From Candidatus Poribacteria bacterium (GTDB taxonomy: Bacteria > Poribacteria > WGA-4E > JAJDTR01): a DNA stretch of 64,000 nucleotides. The position numbers and the translations under genes are program-made. Where the stretch lies: assembly GCA_028820655.1 (NCBI GenBank), contig JAPPIK010000005.1, forward strand, positions 1 to 64,000, read 5' to 3'. The notes under the pieces are model-generated. The model saw only the letters and a list, made by a program, of their open reading frames with translations, ran no database searches and was not told the DNA's origin. Shown here piece by piece: positions 54,992 through 63,780 of the stretch. The stretch's first letter is position 1. Each line of letters begins with the position of its first letter.

Positions 54992-57223
54992 CTATCTCAC
55001 AACAACCATTTTCTTTGATGCACGATAATCGCCCGCTTGAAAGTCGTAAAAGTACATACCGTTGGCAACCGGTACCCCCTTTTCGTTTTTGCCATCCCAA
55101 TACACGGCTGTACCGCGTGTTGTATAGACACCACGAGTTCGATTGCTTGCTTGAAGCGTTCGGATATGGCTGCCATCAGCACTGAAAATTGAAATCTGCA
55201 CATCTGTATTGTCGACAAGTTGATAAGGTATCCAGGTTTCGAATTTAAAGGGATTTGGAAAGTTGGCAAACACTTCTGTTTTTTCCACCTCCGGCTCAAC
55301 GGTTTCAGTGGATTCGGACGTAACTGAAGGAATCGTATAGGAGTAAAAACCTGATGTGCCAGCCGCAATCAGTTGATTCATCCGCCCTTGGATTAGACCG
55401 ATAGATGTTAAATTCAAGCTTTCTAAACCGTTGTTCATCTCAACCCAATGATCACCTGCATTGGCGGAATAGTAAATGCCGCCGCCGCCAGTTGCGATAA
55501 AGAGATAGTCAGGATCCCACGGTGCAATCAGCATATCCCAGATCTTCAGTTCACGAAGACCCTGGTTAATACTCTGCCATGTTTCGCCGCCATCCAAGCT
55601 TTTGAACATTCCGCTGCCATGTGTGCCTACATAAACCCTGTCTGGACGAGTTGGATCGATTGCCAGAGCCAGTGCGGCGTCCTGCAACTCAAGCACTATC
55701 TCCCATGTCGATCCTCCGTCAGTGGTGCGGAGCACAGCAAGCCCCTCGAAAGCATAGGCTGTAATTCCCCACGTTCCGACATAGATGACATCAGGATTTT
55801 GGGGATTGACAGCTATTTCCCAAATCGCATAGCGATCCAAATTCGTCTGTTGCCAACTTTCTCCTGCGTCGTCGCTGCGATAGAGTCCACGATATTCGCT
55901 ACCTGCATAAATTCGATTTGGATGTACCGGATCAAGCAAAATGCTGGTGACAATGCCCGCATTTAGCCCTTCATTAATAGGGCGCCATGTCCTACCCGAA
56001 TCTTCACTCAGAAAGACTCCTCTGCCGTCTGAGGTGGTGTAAATTCGAGTCGGATCGCCTGGCGAAATAACCGTGTCAATTGTCATCTTATTGGTAATTC
56101 CTGTATCCGAGAGATGCCAGTTCATTCCCCCATCCCTTGTGACGTACAATCCTGCGCCCCATGTGGTTGCAACCATCATGCGTGAATCTTCGGGGTCAAT
56201 TACAAAACCGCTGATGTTGATGTTTGTCAACCCGTCATTCCACAGAATCCACGCGTCAGACACCGTCTTTTGAAACACACCCGCAGCCCACGTTCCTATC
56301 AAGAGTCCCGTTGCAAGAGGCTCAATCGTGCGCACATCAAACGGCAGGAGTGCGTCAACGCTTTCCCAAGTATCTCCCCTGTCACGACTCACAAAAAATC
56401 CTTCACGCGAACCTGCGTAAACCAGATCCGGATTTTTTGGATCGACTTCCAGCACTTGGACGTAACTGTAAGGATAGATTCTCGGTATTCCGGTGTTAAT
56501 TGGTTCCCAGCGTTCACCCATGTCGTAGCTACGAAAAACGCCATGTTCATATGACCCCGCATACCAGATATCTGTTAAAGGCTGGTGCGCTAGACAGAAA
56601 ACGCTACTCGAGGTAATCCCAGAATTGGCCTGAGTCCAAGTCGTACCGCCATCCTTGCTCCGATACACTCCTCCTCCCGTGGTCGCCGCAAAAAGAATAC
56701 TCTCGTCTTCAGGATGGAATTCAACCGAACGTATTACGGCGTCGTGTGCAAACCCATGATTTCTTGATTCCCAAGTCAGTCCTCGATCACGGCTGATTGC
56801 GACTCTATTGAAATAACTTACTAAACATATCAGATTGGGATTCTTGGGATGCCACTTTATGTCGAGAATGCTGTCGTCGGCAAATCGATTCAATTTCGCC
56901 CATGTTAGTCCACCGTTGTGACTGACGTATAACCCGTCCGACTGGAGACCGGCGAATATCGTGCCGGGAACCTGTGAGTGAATTGCCAGAGCATTTACTG
57001 AAAAATTATGCAAGCCAATCTGTTTCCATTCCGCACAGGCGATTTCCCGCCGGAACACCCCGTCACCCCTTGTGCCAACATAGACATAAAGTCCGTTTGA
57101 AACCATCGCCCGGACCACACCGCCGTAAATGGGTCCGAGCGGCGACCAACGCCCAATATCCGCATAAATGCTTGCCACAATGCCGAAATACAATCCAACG
57201 ACAAAACCAAATCTCTTACTCAT
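54992..57223 (-). CDS. Secreted BNR/Asp-box repeat protein with FlgD-like C-terminal domain
   Basis: The 743-residue chain begins with a signal peptide and then holds eleven Asp-box-like repeats (for example SKDGGTTW, SRDRGDTW, SEDSGRTW, SLDGGETW; the first and last have Asn for Asp). They form one or two beta-propellers related to sialidases and Ycf48-type proteins. The last 90 residues (NFPNPFKFETWIPYQL through WDGKNEKGVPVANGMYFYDF) form a FlgD-type Ig-like domain that often serves as a sorting or surface-anchoring domain, as in type IX secretion substrates. No T9SS gene is in this window. AAGGAA lies four bases before the ATG. Its function could be glycan binding. Confidence 0.88.
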   Translation of the reverse strand: MSKRFGFVVGLYFGIVASIYADIGRWSPLGPIYGGVVRAMVSNGLYVYVGTRGDGVFRREIACAEWKQIGLHNFSVNALAIHSQVPGTIFAGLQSDGLYVSHNGGLTWAKLNRFADDSILDIKWHPKNPNLICLVSYFNRVAISRDRGLTWESRNHGFAHDAVIRSVEFHPEDESILFAATTGGGVYRSKDGGTTWTQANSGITSSSVFCLAHQPLTDIWYAGSYEHGVFRSYDMGERWEPINTGIPRIYPYSYVQVLEVDPKNPDLVYAGSREGFFVSRDRGDTWESVDALLPFDVRTIEPLATGLLIGTWAAGVFQKTVSDAWILWNDGLTNINISGFVIDPEDSRMMVATTWGAGLYVTRDGGMNWHLSDTGITNKMTIDTVISPGDPTRIYTTSDGRGVFLSEDSGRTWRPINEGLNAGIVTSILLDPVHPNRIYAGSEYRGLYRSDDAGESWQQTNLDRYAIWEIAVNPQNPDVIYVGTWGITAYAFEGLAVLRTTDGGSTWEIVLELQDAALALAIDPTRPDRVYVGTHGSGMFKSLDGGETWQSINQGLRELKIWDMLIAPWDPDYLFIATGGGGIYYSANAGDHWVEMNNGLESLNLTSIGLIQGRMNQLIAAGTSGFYSYTIPSVTSESTETVEPEVEKTEVFANFPNPFKFETWIPYQLVDNTDVQISIFSADGSHIRTLQASNRTRGVYTTRGTAVYWDGKNEKGVPVANGMYFYDFQAGDYRASKKMVVVR

Positions 57224-57510
57224 TTCCTTATCTCCGGTTCATTGATACTCAAGATGGAAATTCAGGCTTAATAGGAATGTATTGGCGCGTAATTTGCATA
57301 ATGAAACTCCATCTAACGTGCTTCCGGTTGCCGCTCAATGTAGAGAGAGCTGCGAGATAGCACTCACCAAGTATTGTGCCACATTTCCATGTGGTACGCA
57401 AGGGAAAGGACGGAAACCTGCTTTTGGCTTGACGCAATCGCCTTGCGTTTGTTATGCTTTTCCTGAAGAATTGCCAGTGTTGGCATCGATTCACGATGGG
57501 GAAAATACGT

Positions 57511-57816
57511 ATGCCGAACTATGAAACGCTTGCGAAAGCATCGGATATTCGACCAGGGCGTGGCAAAGCATTTACTTTCCACGGACGCCGAATTGCGGTT
57601 TTTAACGACGATGGAGAATTTTGCGCTTTAAGTAACGTATGTGCTCATGCAATGGGGTCGCTTGCGAGGGGGCGAGTCAAGAATGGGGTAGTCACTTGTC
57701 CGGTGCACGGCTACGCATACGACGCCAAGACTGGAGCATGTCAAACCGATGCCCGTTTACGAGTCCAAGCGTATGAGGTTATGGTCGAAGATGGTGAAGT
57801 CAAAATCTTGCAGTAA
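57511..57816 (+). CDS. Rieske-type ferredoxin
   Basis: A 101-residue soluble Rieske protein with the cluster motif CAHAMG and CPVHGYAYD (CxH and CxxH, about 17 residues apart), typical of dioxygenase ferredoxins or the small subunit of nitrite reductase. The ATG at 57511 (MPNYET) follows GGGG and fits the domain start. Upstream starts at 57496 and 57454 are less likely. It is the first gene of a probable three-gene run with the pseudo-caspase and DAC-like genes. Confidence 0.9.
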   Translation: MPNYETLAKASDIRPGRGKAFTFHGRRIAVFNDDGEFCALSNVCAHAMGSLARGRVKNGVVTCPVHGYAYDAKTGACQTDARLRVQAYEVMVEDGEVKILQ

Positions 57817-57850
57817 GAATAACCTATCTCCAAAGTATAAAGGGCAAATG

Positions 57851-59485
57851 ATGAAACGCCAACTTTTACTCGTCGTAATCATTAGTGGTTACTTGTCGGT
57901 TTCCATTCTTCCGGCATTTGCCCAGCCCACGGATTCTTCAGTCCACTGGCTGCTTGCAGACACCAACCCTGATGCTCGATCACGCGCAGATTTCGAGGCA
58001 TTTGTCCGCCTCTTGGATACTCGCGGAAGCGTACCTTCCAATCGGATACAGCATATTGATGCAGAGCAATGCACCAAGGTAGGGATTCACGAAGCAATTC
58101 GGAATCTCGCCGCCCCCATGCACCATGAAGACCGGTTTATATTCTATTATCGCGGAGGTGTGACCAAGCCGCCCAGAACAAACTCGATATACCTGTTACC
58201 GCACGGCTCCGGAACCGCGAATTTAGCGGAAGCGGTACAGGATACTCAATTGAATCGTTGGTTTCGCGAAGCTGGAGTTAAAGATGTGATGGTTCTCTTT
58301 GATAGCTACACCGATGATCGAAACATCTATGCGTATCTTGCCAATCGTGAACTGCTCGGTACTTCCGCTCTGGTTTCGATTAGGTCAACCGGAAAGGGTG
58401 AAGATTCGCTGCTCCGGAAGGTGGTGTCGGCGCTGGAAACGGATGCAAGTGATTTGGATGACAATCGAAAGATTACAATTGGTGAACTTCATGAGCATCT
58501 TGTCACCACAGCACCGCCGCGGGAAAGCATCGTCGTACCGACCGGCGATGTGGAGACGCCCGTGCTCAAACTCACCCCCATGCTTAAGATCACTTCCGTC
58601 CCGCCTGGAGCATCAGTTTTCCTAAATGGCAAGAATATTGGATCCAGTCCTCACCGTGTCATTGACAACCTCAAGAGGGAAGATTACACAATACAGGTTA
58701 AGAAGCAAGGCTATTTTGTTCCGCCTACGCGGTCTGCGGAAACAACTATGAGCCAAGGTGAAACCGTTGAAGTTTCGTGGGAATTAAAGCCAATTCCGGT
58801 GTTTGGAAGAATCACCCATCCCGAAGGAAAGGTGATAGAACAGATAACCGCTTGGATTGAGGATACCACTTACCATCAGATAGTAAATCTGGACGGTACT
58901 TTTCGCTTCGAAGATTTGAACACCGGTGAATCCTTGGAGGTCGGAAAATCGTACACGCTAAAAGCGGAGGCGGAAGAGATTTACAGTGCCGAAACCACTT
59001 TTACCTTTGAAGGGCATGATGCGATTGAACGCAATTTGGCACTGGCCGAAAAAACGTGGTTCCAACTCGCTGAAGAACGATTCGATCAAAAGGATGATGA
59101 AGGAGCTATCGCGGCGTTTCAAAACGCTATTGAAACTACGACTGAGATTCCGCCACTCTCGCCGGAACTAACGGTGCTCCTATTCAACTCGTTCTCCGCC
59201 GCCGTTGATAGCATGGACATAGAGAATATCGCCTACTTTGTCGCGACGGCAAAATTGGCGGACAGATTCGGCAACAAAGAAACGGCCAAAACCTACTGGG
59301 AAATGGTCAAGACGGAAGCGAGTAAAGGAACCGCCGAGCACAAATTGGCGACAAAACGACTGAGGCAACTGAATCTGCGGCACTATATCATCAATAGTGT
59401 GCTTGTCGTTCTTCTCGTCGTTGTATTGATTTCCGGGGGATACACCGCAAGAAAGTACTATAGGGGTAGAGCAAATAGGTCGTGA
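57851..59485 (+). CDS. Secreted/anchored pseudo-caspase with PEGA and TPR-like domains
   Basis: The ATG at 57851 follows AAAGGG and opens a signal peptide of about 24 residues. A caspase-fold (peptidase C14) domain follows: HWLLADTNPDARSRADF, RFIFYYRGGVTKPP, then VKDVMVLFDSYTDDRN and DDNRKITIGELHEHL. At the catalytic His site the family reads FSGHG, here YRGGV; at the catalytic Cys site it reads DSCHSG, here DSYTDD. Both catalytic residues are lost. Next is a PEGA domain (LKITSVPPGASVFLNGKNIG), a beta-sandwich (FGRITHPEGKVIEQ), a TPR-like pair (QLAEERFDQKDDEGAIAAFQ) and a C-terminal membrane helix. So it is an envelope-anchored, probably inactive caspase homologue; the role is inferred as scaffold or sensor. 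Confidence 0.83.
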   Translation: MKRQLLLVVIISGYLSVSILPAFAQPTDSSVHWLLADTNPDARSRADFEAFVRLLDTRGSVPSNRIQHIDAEQCTKVGIHEAIRNLAAPMHHEDRFIFYYRGGVTKPPRTNSIYLLPHGSGTANLAEAVQDTQLNRWFREAGVKDVMVLFDSYTDDRNIYAYLANRELLGTSALVSIRSTGKGEDSLLRKVVSALETDASDLDDNRKITIGELHEHLVTTAPPRESIVVPTGDVETPVLKLTPMLKITSVPPGASVFLNGKNIGSSPHRVIDNLKREDYTIQVKKQGYFVPPTRSAETTMSQGETVEVSWELKPIPVFGRITHPEGKVIEQITAWIEDTTYHQIVNLDGTFRFEDLNTGESLEVGKSYTLKAEAEEIYSAETTFTFEGHDAIERNLALAEKTWFQLAEERFDQKDDEGAIAAFQNAIETTTEIPPLSPELTVLLFNSFSAAVDSMDIENIAYFVATAKLADRFGNKETAKTYWEMVKTEASKGTAEHKLATKRLRQLNLRHYIINSVLVVLLVVVLISGGYTARKYYRGRANRS

Positions 59486-59558
59486 CTAGGACATTTCCGA
59501 AGATCCAAATGCTTTTCGGCATTTTGCGGCATCTCTTGCTACTTGTTGGAGTATAAGG

Positions 59559-60599
59559 ATGTTCCTCTTCAAATTTCTAGGGCGCAGACATTATCAACAG
59601 TTACTTGATGCGCCAAGACATCTTCGGCAGCAGTGCAGGCAGGTTGAAATGAACGCCAAACTCCTAGAGAAGGAGAAAGAGGACTTACAGGGGGAATATC
59701 GGAGAGAGAGATCCGATCTTGATGCACGAGTGAAGAAACTTCGGCACCAAACACAAGATTATGAATCGCTTCGAACAAGATTCGAAAAGTTGAAGGACGA
59801 TGTAGAAACCGAGATTGCGGAGGGAATCAGCACAGAATTCAAGAAATTGGGATTTAGCCCCGAACAAGTCGAGACCTTCCGGGAAGACAGAGAAGATCTC
59901 ATTGAACTGCACCTTACAAAACTCTATTCGCTTGCGAAACGGTTTGCCCTGTCCAACAAAGAGGCGAAAACGAACCGTGGTATTTTCCTGCTGCTAGTTG
60001 ATGAGCGCAACATGGTGAGCGAAAATTTCTCGGAATTTCATGGTGGCCAGACGGAATACCTCACGCAAGAAAAATTCAAGGATATCGACGGACTACCGCA
60101 CATTTTCTCGTCCAACATCGATGAAGTCCTTGATTATATGGGCGAAAGAGTTGCCATTAAGAATGAGAACGGGGAGATTACCGGTTATGAAGAACGCGAT
60201 GGCGCTCTGCTTATAAATCTGCAAGGAATTGCTTTTCGTTCCTGTGTCATGGTGGAAGGGGTTCGTACTCATCGCGTCTACGAAAAAGTCGAGGCATTGC
60301 AGAAAGGAAGTGCCAAGCACAATGCTGGAATTTATGCCTCATCATTGGACGAAGTTTTGGCTGCTATTATAGTCAGCGAGGAAAACAGCGAGGTGGTTCT
60401 GTTTCGCGAAGGACGCTTCGTCAAAAGCTACAATCCTTTCTCGGACACAGAAATGTTAAGTCAAGAGCAACTCACCCAAACTCAACTCCATGAGGAGATC
60501 GGTTCGGCACAGGTCGGAGAGATACCGGAGATCGGCGCTGTAGAAGACGAAGAAGTGAAAAGAGAAGATTCGCGTATTGCCGCATCCCCTACAGGTTGA
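59559..60599 (+). CDS. Coiled-coil protein with divergent diadenylate cyclase (DAC/DisA_N) domain
   Basis: Residues 20-90 are a charged coiled coil. Residues about 138-290 match the DAC fold: NRGIFLLLVDERNM, then DGALL at 214-218 (the catalytic DGA motif), SAKHNAGIYASSLDEV at 251-266 in place of the family's RHRAA segment, and IIVSEENSEVVLFREG at 270-285. DAC domains make cyclic di-AMP from two ATP. Here DGA is intact but RHR reads KHN, so activity is uncertain. The acidic C-terminal tail is probably disordered. It follows the pseudo-caspase by 73 bp. There is no membrane helix or DisA helix-hairpin-helix domain. Confidence 0.72.
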   Translation: MFLFKFLGRRHYQQLLDAPRHLRQQCRQVEMNAKLLEKEKEDLQGEYRRERSDLDARVKKLRHQTQDYESLRTRFEKLKDDVETEIAEGISTEFKKLGFSPEQVETFREDREDLIELHLTKLYSLAKRFALSNKEAKTNRGIFLLLVDERNMVSENFSEFHGGQTEYLTQEKFKDIDGLPHIFSSNIDEVLDYMGERVAIKNENGEITGYEERDGALLINLQGIAFRSCVMVEGVRTHRVYEKVEALQKGSAKHNAGIYASSLDEVLAAIIVSEENSEVVLFREGRFVKSYNPFSDTEMLSQEQLTQTQLHEEIGSAQVGEIPEIGAVEDEEVKREDSRIAASPTG

Positions 60600-60719
60600 A
60601 TCATCGTTGCAACGTCGGTGCACACGGTAATCAAGCATAGATTTTGAAACGGAAAACAGTGAAGGACCAAGAACATCGTTTCGCTTTTTTAGCTTTCCGC
60701 CAGGCCGATTTTACTCGAC

Positions 60720-62240
60720 TTATACGTCGTGGCGCAAATGGACAACCTTGTTGATTGCGTCAATGTACGCCTTAGCGCTCGCTTCAATGATGTCTGTACT
60801 CGCACCGTAGCCGACAATTGAATGTAGATTGTCCTGAACCCTAATTGTCACCTCTCCTATGGCATCTTTCCCTTCCGTTACCGACCTAATACTGTAGTCT
60901 GAAAGAACAAGCGGGATCTTGGCGACACGATCAATCGCTTTGTAGGCGGCGTCGACCGGACCGTCGCCCGTCGACGCCTCTTCGATGAGCCCCTCCTCGG
61001 TCAGTATACCCACCGTAGTTGTAGGTGAAATCCTCGTTCCGCAAACGACTTGAATGTATTCAAGTTGGAAGGTCTCCGGCACCGAGCGAACTTCGTCGCG
61101 CATGATGGCATCAAGATCTGCGTCGTGGACGGCCTTTTTCTTGTCCGCGATCTCAAGGAAGCGTTCATAGATTTTGTCGAGATTTTCTTGAGTGAGATCG
61201 TAACCAAGCACGTTGAGTCGGTGTCTCAGCGCGTTTCGACCGGATCGCGGACTGAGGATGATTTGGCTCTCTTGCCAACCCACATCTTCGGGATCAATAA
61301 TCTCAAACGTGTCCCTCTGTTTGATTACGCCATCTTGATGAATTCCCGAGCTATGGGCAAAGGCATTGGCGCCGACTATGGCTTTGTTCGGCTGCACAGG
61401 AATGCCCATGGTTCGACTGACTCTGCGGCTTATTGGCACAATCTCCTTCGGTTCGATTCCGGTGTGGAATCCATCGAAATAATCGTTGCGCGTTCGAATT
61501 GACATCACAATCTCTTCCAACGAAGTGTTGCCCGCCCGCTCTCCAAGTCCGTTAACAGTGCACTCAACTTGGCGTGCGCCATTTTTTATTGCTTCCAAAC
61601 TGTTTGCCACGGCAAGCCCGAGATCATTGTGGCAGTGGACACTAATGACCGTATCTTCTATGTTCGCAACACTTACGAATATTTCGGCGATCAACTTCCC
61701 GAAGTCCGACGGCATAGCGTATCCGACGGTATCGGGGATGTTTATGATGGTTGCCCCGGCGTCAATCGCTGCCTCAATCACGTTGAACAGATAATCGGGT
61801 TCTGTGCGGGCGGCATCCATTGGCGAAAACTCAACAGTTTCGCACAGGCTCCTCGCGTAAGCCACGGCATCAACCGTTCGCTTCAGAATTGTCTCGCGAT
61901 CGGTGCGGGTGATTCCAGTGACGTGAATATCCGAAGTGCCCACAAACGTATGGATACGCGGCTTTTGGGCATCCTTGATTGCACCCCAAGCCGCGGTGAT
62001 ATCTTTCTCAACAATCCGCGAAAGCGCGCATATTTCCGGTCCTCCGACCTCGTTCGCGATGCGTTCCACCGCATCGAAGTCGCCGGGTGACGAGACTGGG
62101 AATCCAGCTTCGATGATGTCAACGTTCAGCTTAGCTAGATGGTGTGCGATCTCTAGTTTTTCTTCGAGATTCAGCGCGGCGCCCGGAGTCTGCTCGGCAT
62201 CACGAAGGGTTGTATCAAAAATGTAAACTTGCTCAGACAT
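60720..62240 (-). CDS. leuA: 2-isopropylmalate synthase LeuA
   Basis: LeuA condenses acetyl-CoA with 2-oxoisovalerate, the first step of leucine synthesis. The HMGL-like TIM barrel has FDTTLRDAEQTPG and the metal-site HCHNDLGLAVANS; the C-terminal leucine-sensing domain is present (SIRSVTEGKDAIGEV). The ATG at 62240 follows AAGGAGAAC and gives 506 residues, the usual length. A second in-frame ATG at 62351 has an even stronger AAGGAGGTGAT site and would add 37 charged residues (MGLKTTEESDLRDAERE...). Both could be used. It lies close after aroF and is probably co-transcribed. Confidence 0.96.
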   Translation of the reverse strand: MSEQVYIFDTTLRDAEQTPGAALNLEEKLEIAHHLAKLNVDIIEAGFPVSSPGDFDAVERIANEVGGPEICALSRIVEKDITAAWGAIKDAQKPRIHTFVGTSDIHVTGITRTDRETILKRTVDAVAYARSLCETVEFSPMDAARTEPDYLFNVIEAAIDAGATIINIPDTVGYAMPSDFGKLIAEIFVSVANIEDTVISVHCHNDLGLAVANSLEAIKNGARQVECTVNGLGERAGNTSLEEIVMSIRTRNDYFDGFHTGIEPKEIVPISRRVSRTMGIPVQPNKAIVGANAFAHSSGIHQDGVIKQRDTFEIIDPEDVGWQESQIILSPRSGRNALRHRLNVLGYDLTQENLDKIYERFLEIADKKKAVHDADLDAIMRDEVRSVPETFQLEYIQVVCGTRISPTTTVGILTEEGLIEEASTGDGPVDAAYKAIDRVAKIPLVLSDYSIRSVTEGKDAIGEVTIRVQDNLHSIVGYGASTDIIEASAKAYIDAINKVVHLRHDV

Positions 62241-62416
62241 CGGTTTGTTCTCCTTGTTGGCAGTTGCTTCAATTTCGTTTCGCTGTTTTAAGGACGTGAG
62301 TTCGCGTTCAGCGTCGCGCAAATCCGATTCTTCGGTCGTCTTTAAACCCATCTACATCACCTCCTTCGCAGAATTAAATCCGCCTTGATTAGGTCTTGAA
62401 TGCCATGCTTGATTCT

Positions 62417-63433
62417 CTAAACTTCCCGACCTATTGCGCGGGCAATTGATCTGAGTTCAAGCATGAGTTGATCAAACTGATCAGGAAATAACGACTGCGC
62501 CCCGTCGCCGGTCATCGAATTGTCTGGGTCGTGATGAACTTCTAGAAGCAGTCCATCCGCTCCGGCGGCGATTGCCGCCTTCGACATTGGTGAAACAAGA
62601 CTTCGGATGCCTGTTCCGTGACTTGGATCTACGACGATTGGCAGATGGCTCAACTCCTTGATCACTGGTACCGCGTTGAGGTCAAGAGTATTGCGCGTAT
62701 GCGTCTCAAACGTACGGATTCCGCGCTCGCATAGAATCACGTTTGGGTTGCCTTCGGAAAGGATGTATTCGGCGGCAAGCAACCATTCCTCAATCGTCGC
62801 TGCCAATCCACGTTTCAAAACAACCGGCTTCCCCGTTCTGCCGACCTCGCGCAGAAGATAGAAATTCTGCATATTTCGCGTTCCAAGTTGAAAGATGTCT
62901 GTGTAACTGCCAACGAGTTCTACGTCATGCGGCGTCATAACTTCCGTGATAATCCCAAGCCCTGTGACACGCCTTGCCTCCGCCAGCATTTTGAGAGCAG
63001 GCTCGCCGTGACCTTGGAAATTGTAGGGCCCAGTCCGTGGTTTGAACGCGCCGCCTCGAAGGAAGGTCGCGCCTGATTTCGCTATCTCTTTGGCAATCGT
63101 GACAATCTGCTCGGAATTCTCAACTGCGCATGGGCCCGCCATAACGATAAGCTTCTTGCCGCCTATCTTCGTGCCATTGGATTCAACAGTAGTTGATTCG
63201 CCACGAAACTGACGGCTCGCCAATTTGTAAGGTGCGCTGATCGTCATAGTTCGTTCAACGCCCGACATTGATTCGATCGGCATGTCACCAAGCCGTGATT
63301 TATCACCAATGACTCCAATCACGGTACGTTCTTCGCCGACAGACGGCTGTGCTTGCACTCCCGCAGCCTCGATTCGTTTGATTACATGGTCAATCTGTTT
63401 TTCCGATGCCCCAGGTTCCATAATAATCACCAT
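62417..63433 (-). CDS. aroF: 3-deoxy-7-phosphoheptulonate (DAHP) synthase, AroF/AroA(beta) type
   Basis: DAHP synthase condenses phosphoenolpyruvate and erythrose 4-phosphate, the first step of aromatic amino acid synthesis. The 338-residue chain has the N-terminal ferredoxin-like regulatory domain ([17 protein letters not shown]) typical of the KDO8P-synthase-like DAHP synthases, then [44 protein letters not shown] and VVDPSHGTG. The ATG at 63433 follows GGAGGT; an upstream in-frame start at 63484 would lie inside the terminator. It is preceded by a leader peptide, antiterminator and terminator. Confidence 0.97.
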   Translation of the reverse strand: MVIIMEPGASEKQIDHVIKRIEAAGVQAQPSVGEERTVIGVIGDKSRLGDMPIESMSGVERTMTISAPYKLASRQFRGESTTVESNGTKIGGKKLIVMAGPCAVENSEQIVTIAKEIAKSGATFLRGGAFKPRTGPYNFQGHGEPALKMLAEARRVTGLGIITEVMTPHDVELVGSYTDIFQLGTRNMQNFYLLREVGRTGKPVVLKRGLAATIEEWLLAAEYILSEGNPNVILCERGIRTFETHTRNTLDLNAVPVIKELSHLPIVVDPSHGTGIRSLVSPMSKAAIAAGADGLLLEVHHDPDNSMTGDGAQSLFPDQFDQLMLELRSIARAIGREV

Positions 63434-63476
63434 AGTCTCTACCTCCGTATCGGTTTTCAATCTGTCTTCCATATAC

Positions 63477-63523
63477 AAAAACAAAAAAGCCCACCATTGA
63501 ACCTTGTGTCAATGATGGGCTTT
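63477..63523 (-). terminator. Intrinsic terminator in the aroF leader
   Basis: On the minus strand a 15-bp stem with one mismatch (63509-63523 with 63486-63500) has an 8-nt loop and is followed by six T, G and five T. It sits 44 bp before the aroF ATG, between promoter and gene, so it must be bypassed to express aroF. Confidence 0.93.
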
Positions 63524-63589
63524 GTTAATCAAAACAGTGTGGACTATTTTTATGAAGCCTTTACAATCACCGCCAGCCCATCATTGGGA
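63509..63589 (-). promoter_or_regulatory. Antiterminator pairing in the aroF leader
   Basis: On the minus strand the segment 63575-63586 (CAATGATGGGCT) is exactly complementary over 12 nt to the first arm of the terminator (63511-63522). Pairing of the two would prevent formation of the terminator. The upstream segment also has a small 4-bp self-hairpin, and it lies inside the leader peptide codons just after the last Tyr codon. Confidence 0.8.
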
Positions 63590-63702
63590 CGCAAATACAA
63601 CAAGAGTGCATAAAGCGCCCATGAATAATAACTACGGTAAAATAGAACGCTGTAGTCGTGGTGTAGATCCACTAGGCTGGTATGTAGAAGCGAAATGCAC
63701 AT
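63550..63702 (-). CDS. Aromatic-rich leader peptide of the aroF operon
   Basis: A 50-codon ORF begins at the ATG ending at 63702 and stops with TAA at 63550, 27 nt before the terminator. Codons 17-36 encode YSVLFYRSYYSWALY followed by ALLLY: six Tyr, one Phe and one Trp in 20 codons. That is 40 percent aromatic, far above the ordinary level. The peptide has no other obvious function. In classic attenuators ribosomes stall on codons for the scarce amino acid. The ribosome-binding site is weak (GAG only), which is the main reason for caution. The ORF is too short to appear in ordinary gene lists. Confidence 0.78.
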   Translation of the reverse strand: MCISLLHTSLVDLHHDYSVLFYRSYYSWALYALLLYLRPNDGLAVIVKAS

Positions 63703-63746
63703 GAGTCTCGATTATCGAACCAGACGTATTAGCATATTACCATCAT

Positions 63747-63775
63747 AGTTTAACAAACATGTTGGATAATGTCAA
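63747..63775 (-). promoter_or_regulatory. Promoter of the aroF leader
   Basis: On the minus strand a perfect TTGACA (63770-63775) and TAAACT (63747-63752) are separated by 17 bp. It begins five bases after the tyrS stop codon. The start is expected near 63740, about 38 nt before the leader ATG. Confidence 0.65.
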
Positions 63776-63780
63776 GTATT

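Noticed and set aside
57749-57850. Longer N-terminus of the pseudo-caspase starting at 57749
   Set aside because: It overlaps the Rieske gene and precedes the signal peptide with a basic, non-family segment; the ATG at 57851 has the better ribosome-binding site.
62240-62351. Leucine-rich attenuator leader peptide for leuA
   Set aside because: The 37 codons have no Leu run, no stop codon before leuA and no terminator hairpin follows.
63434-63780. T-box riboswitch before aroF
   Set aside because: No T-box consensus (AGGGTGGNACCGCG) or stem I specifier layout was found, and the aromatic-rich ORF explains the structure better.
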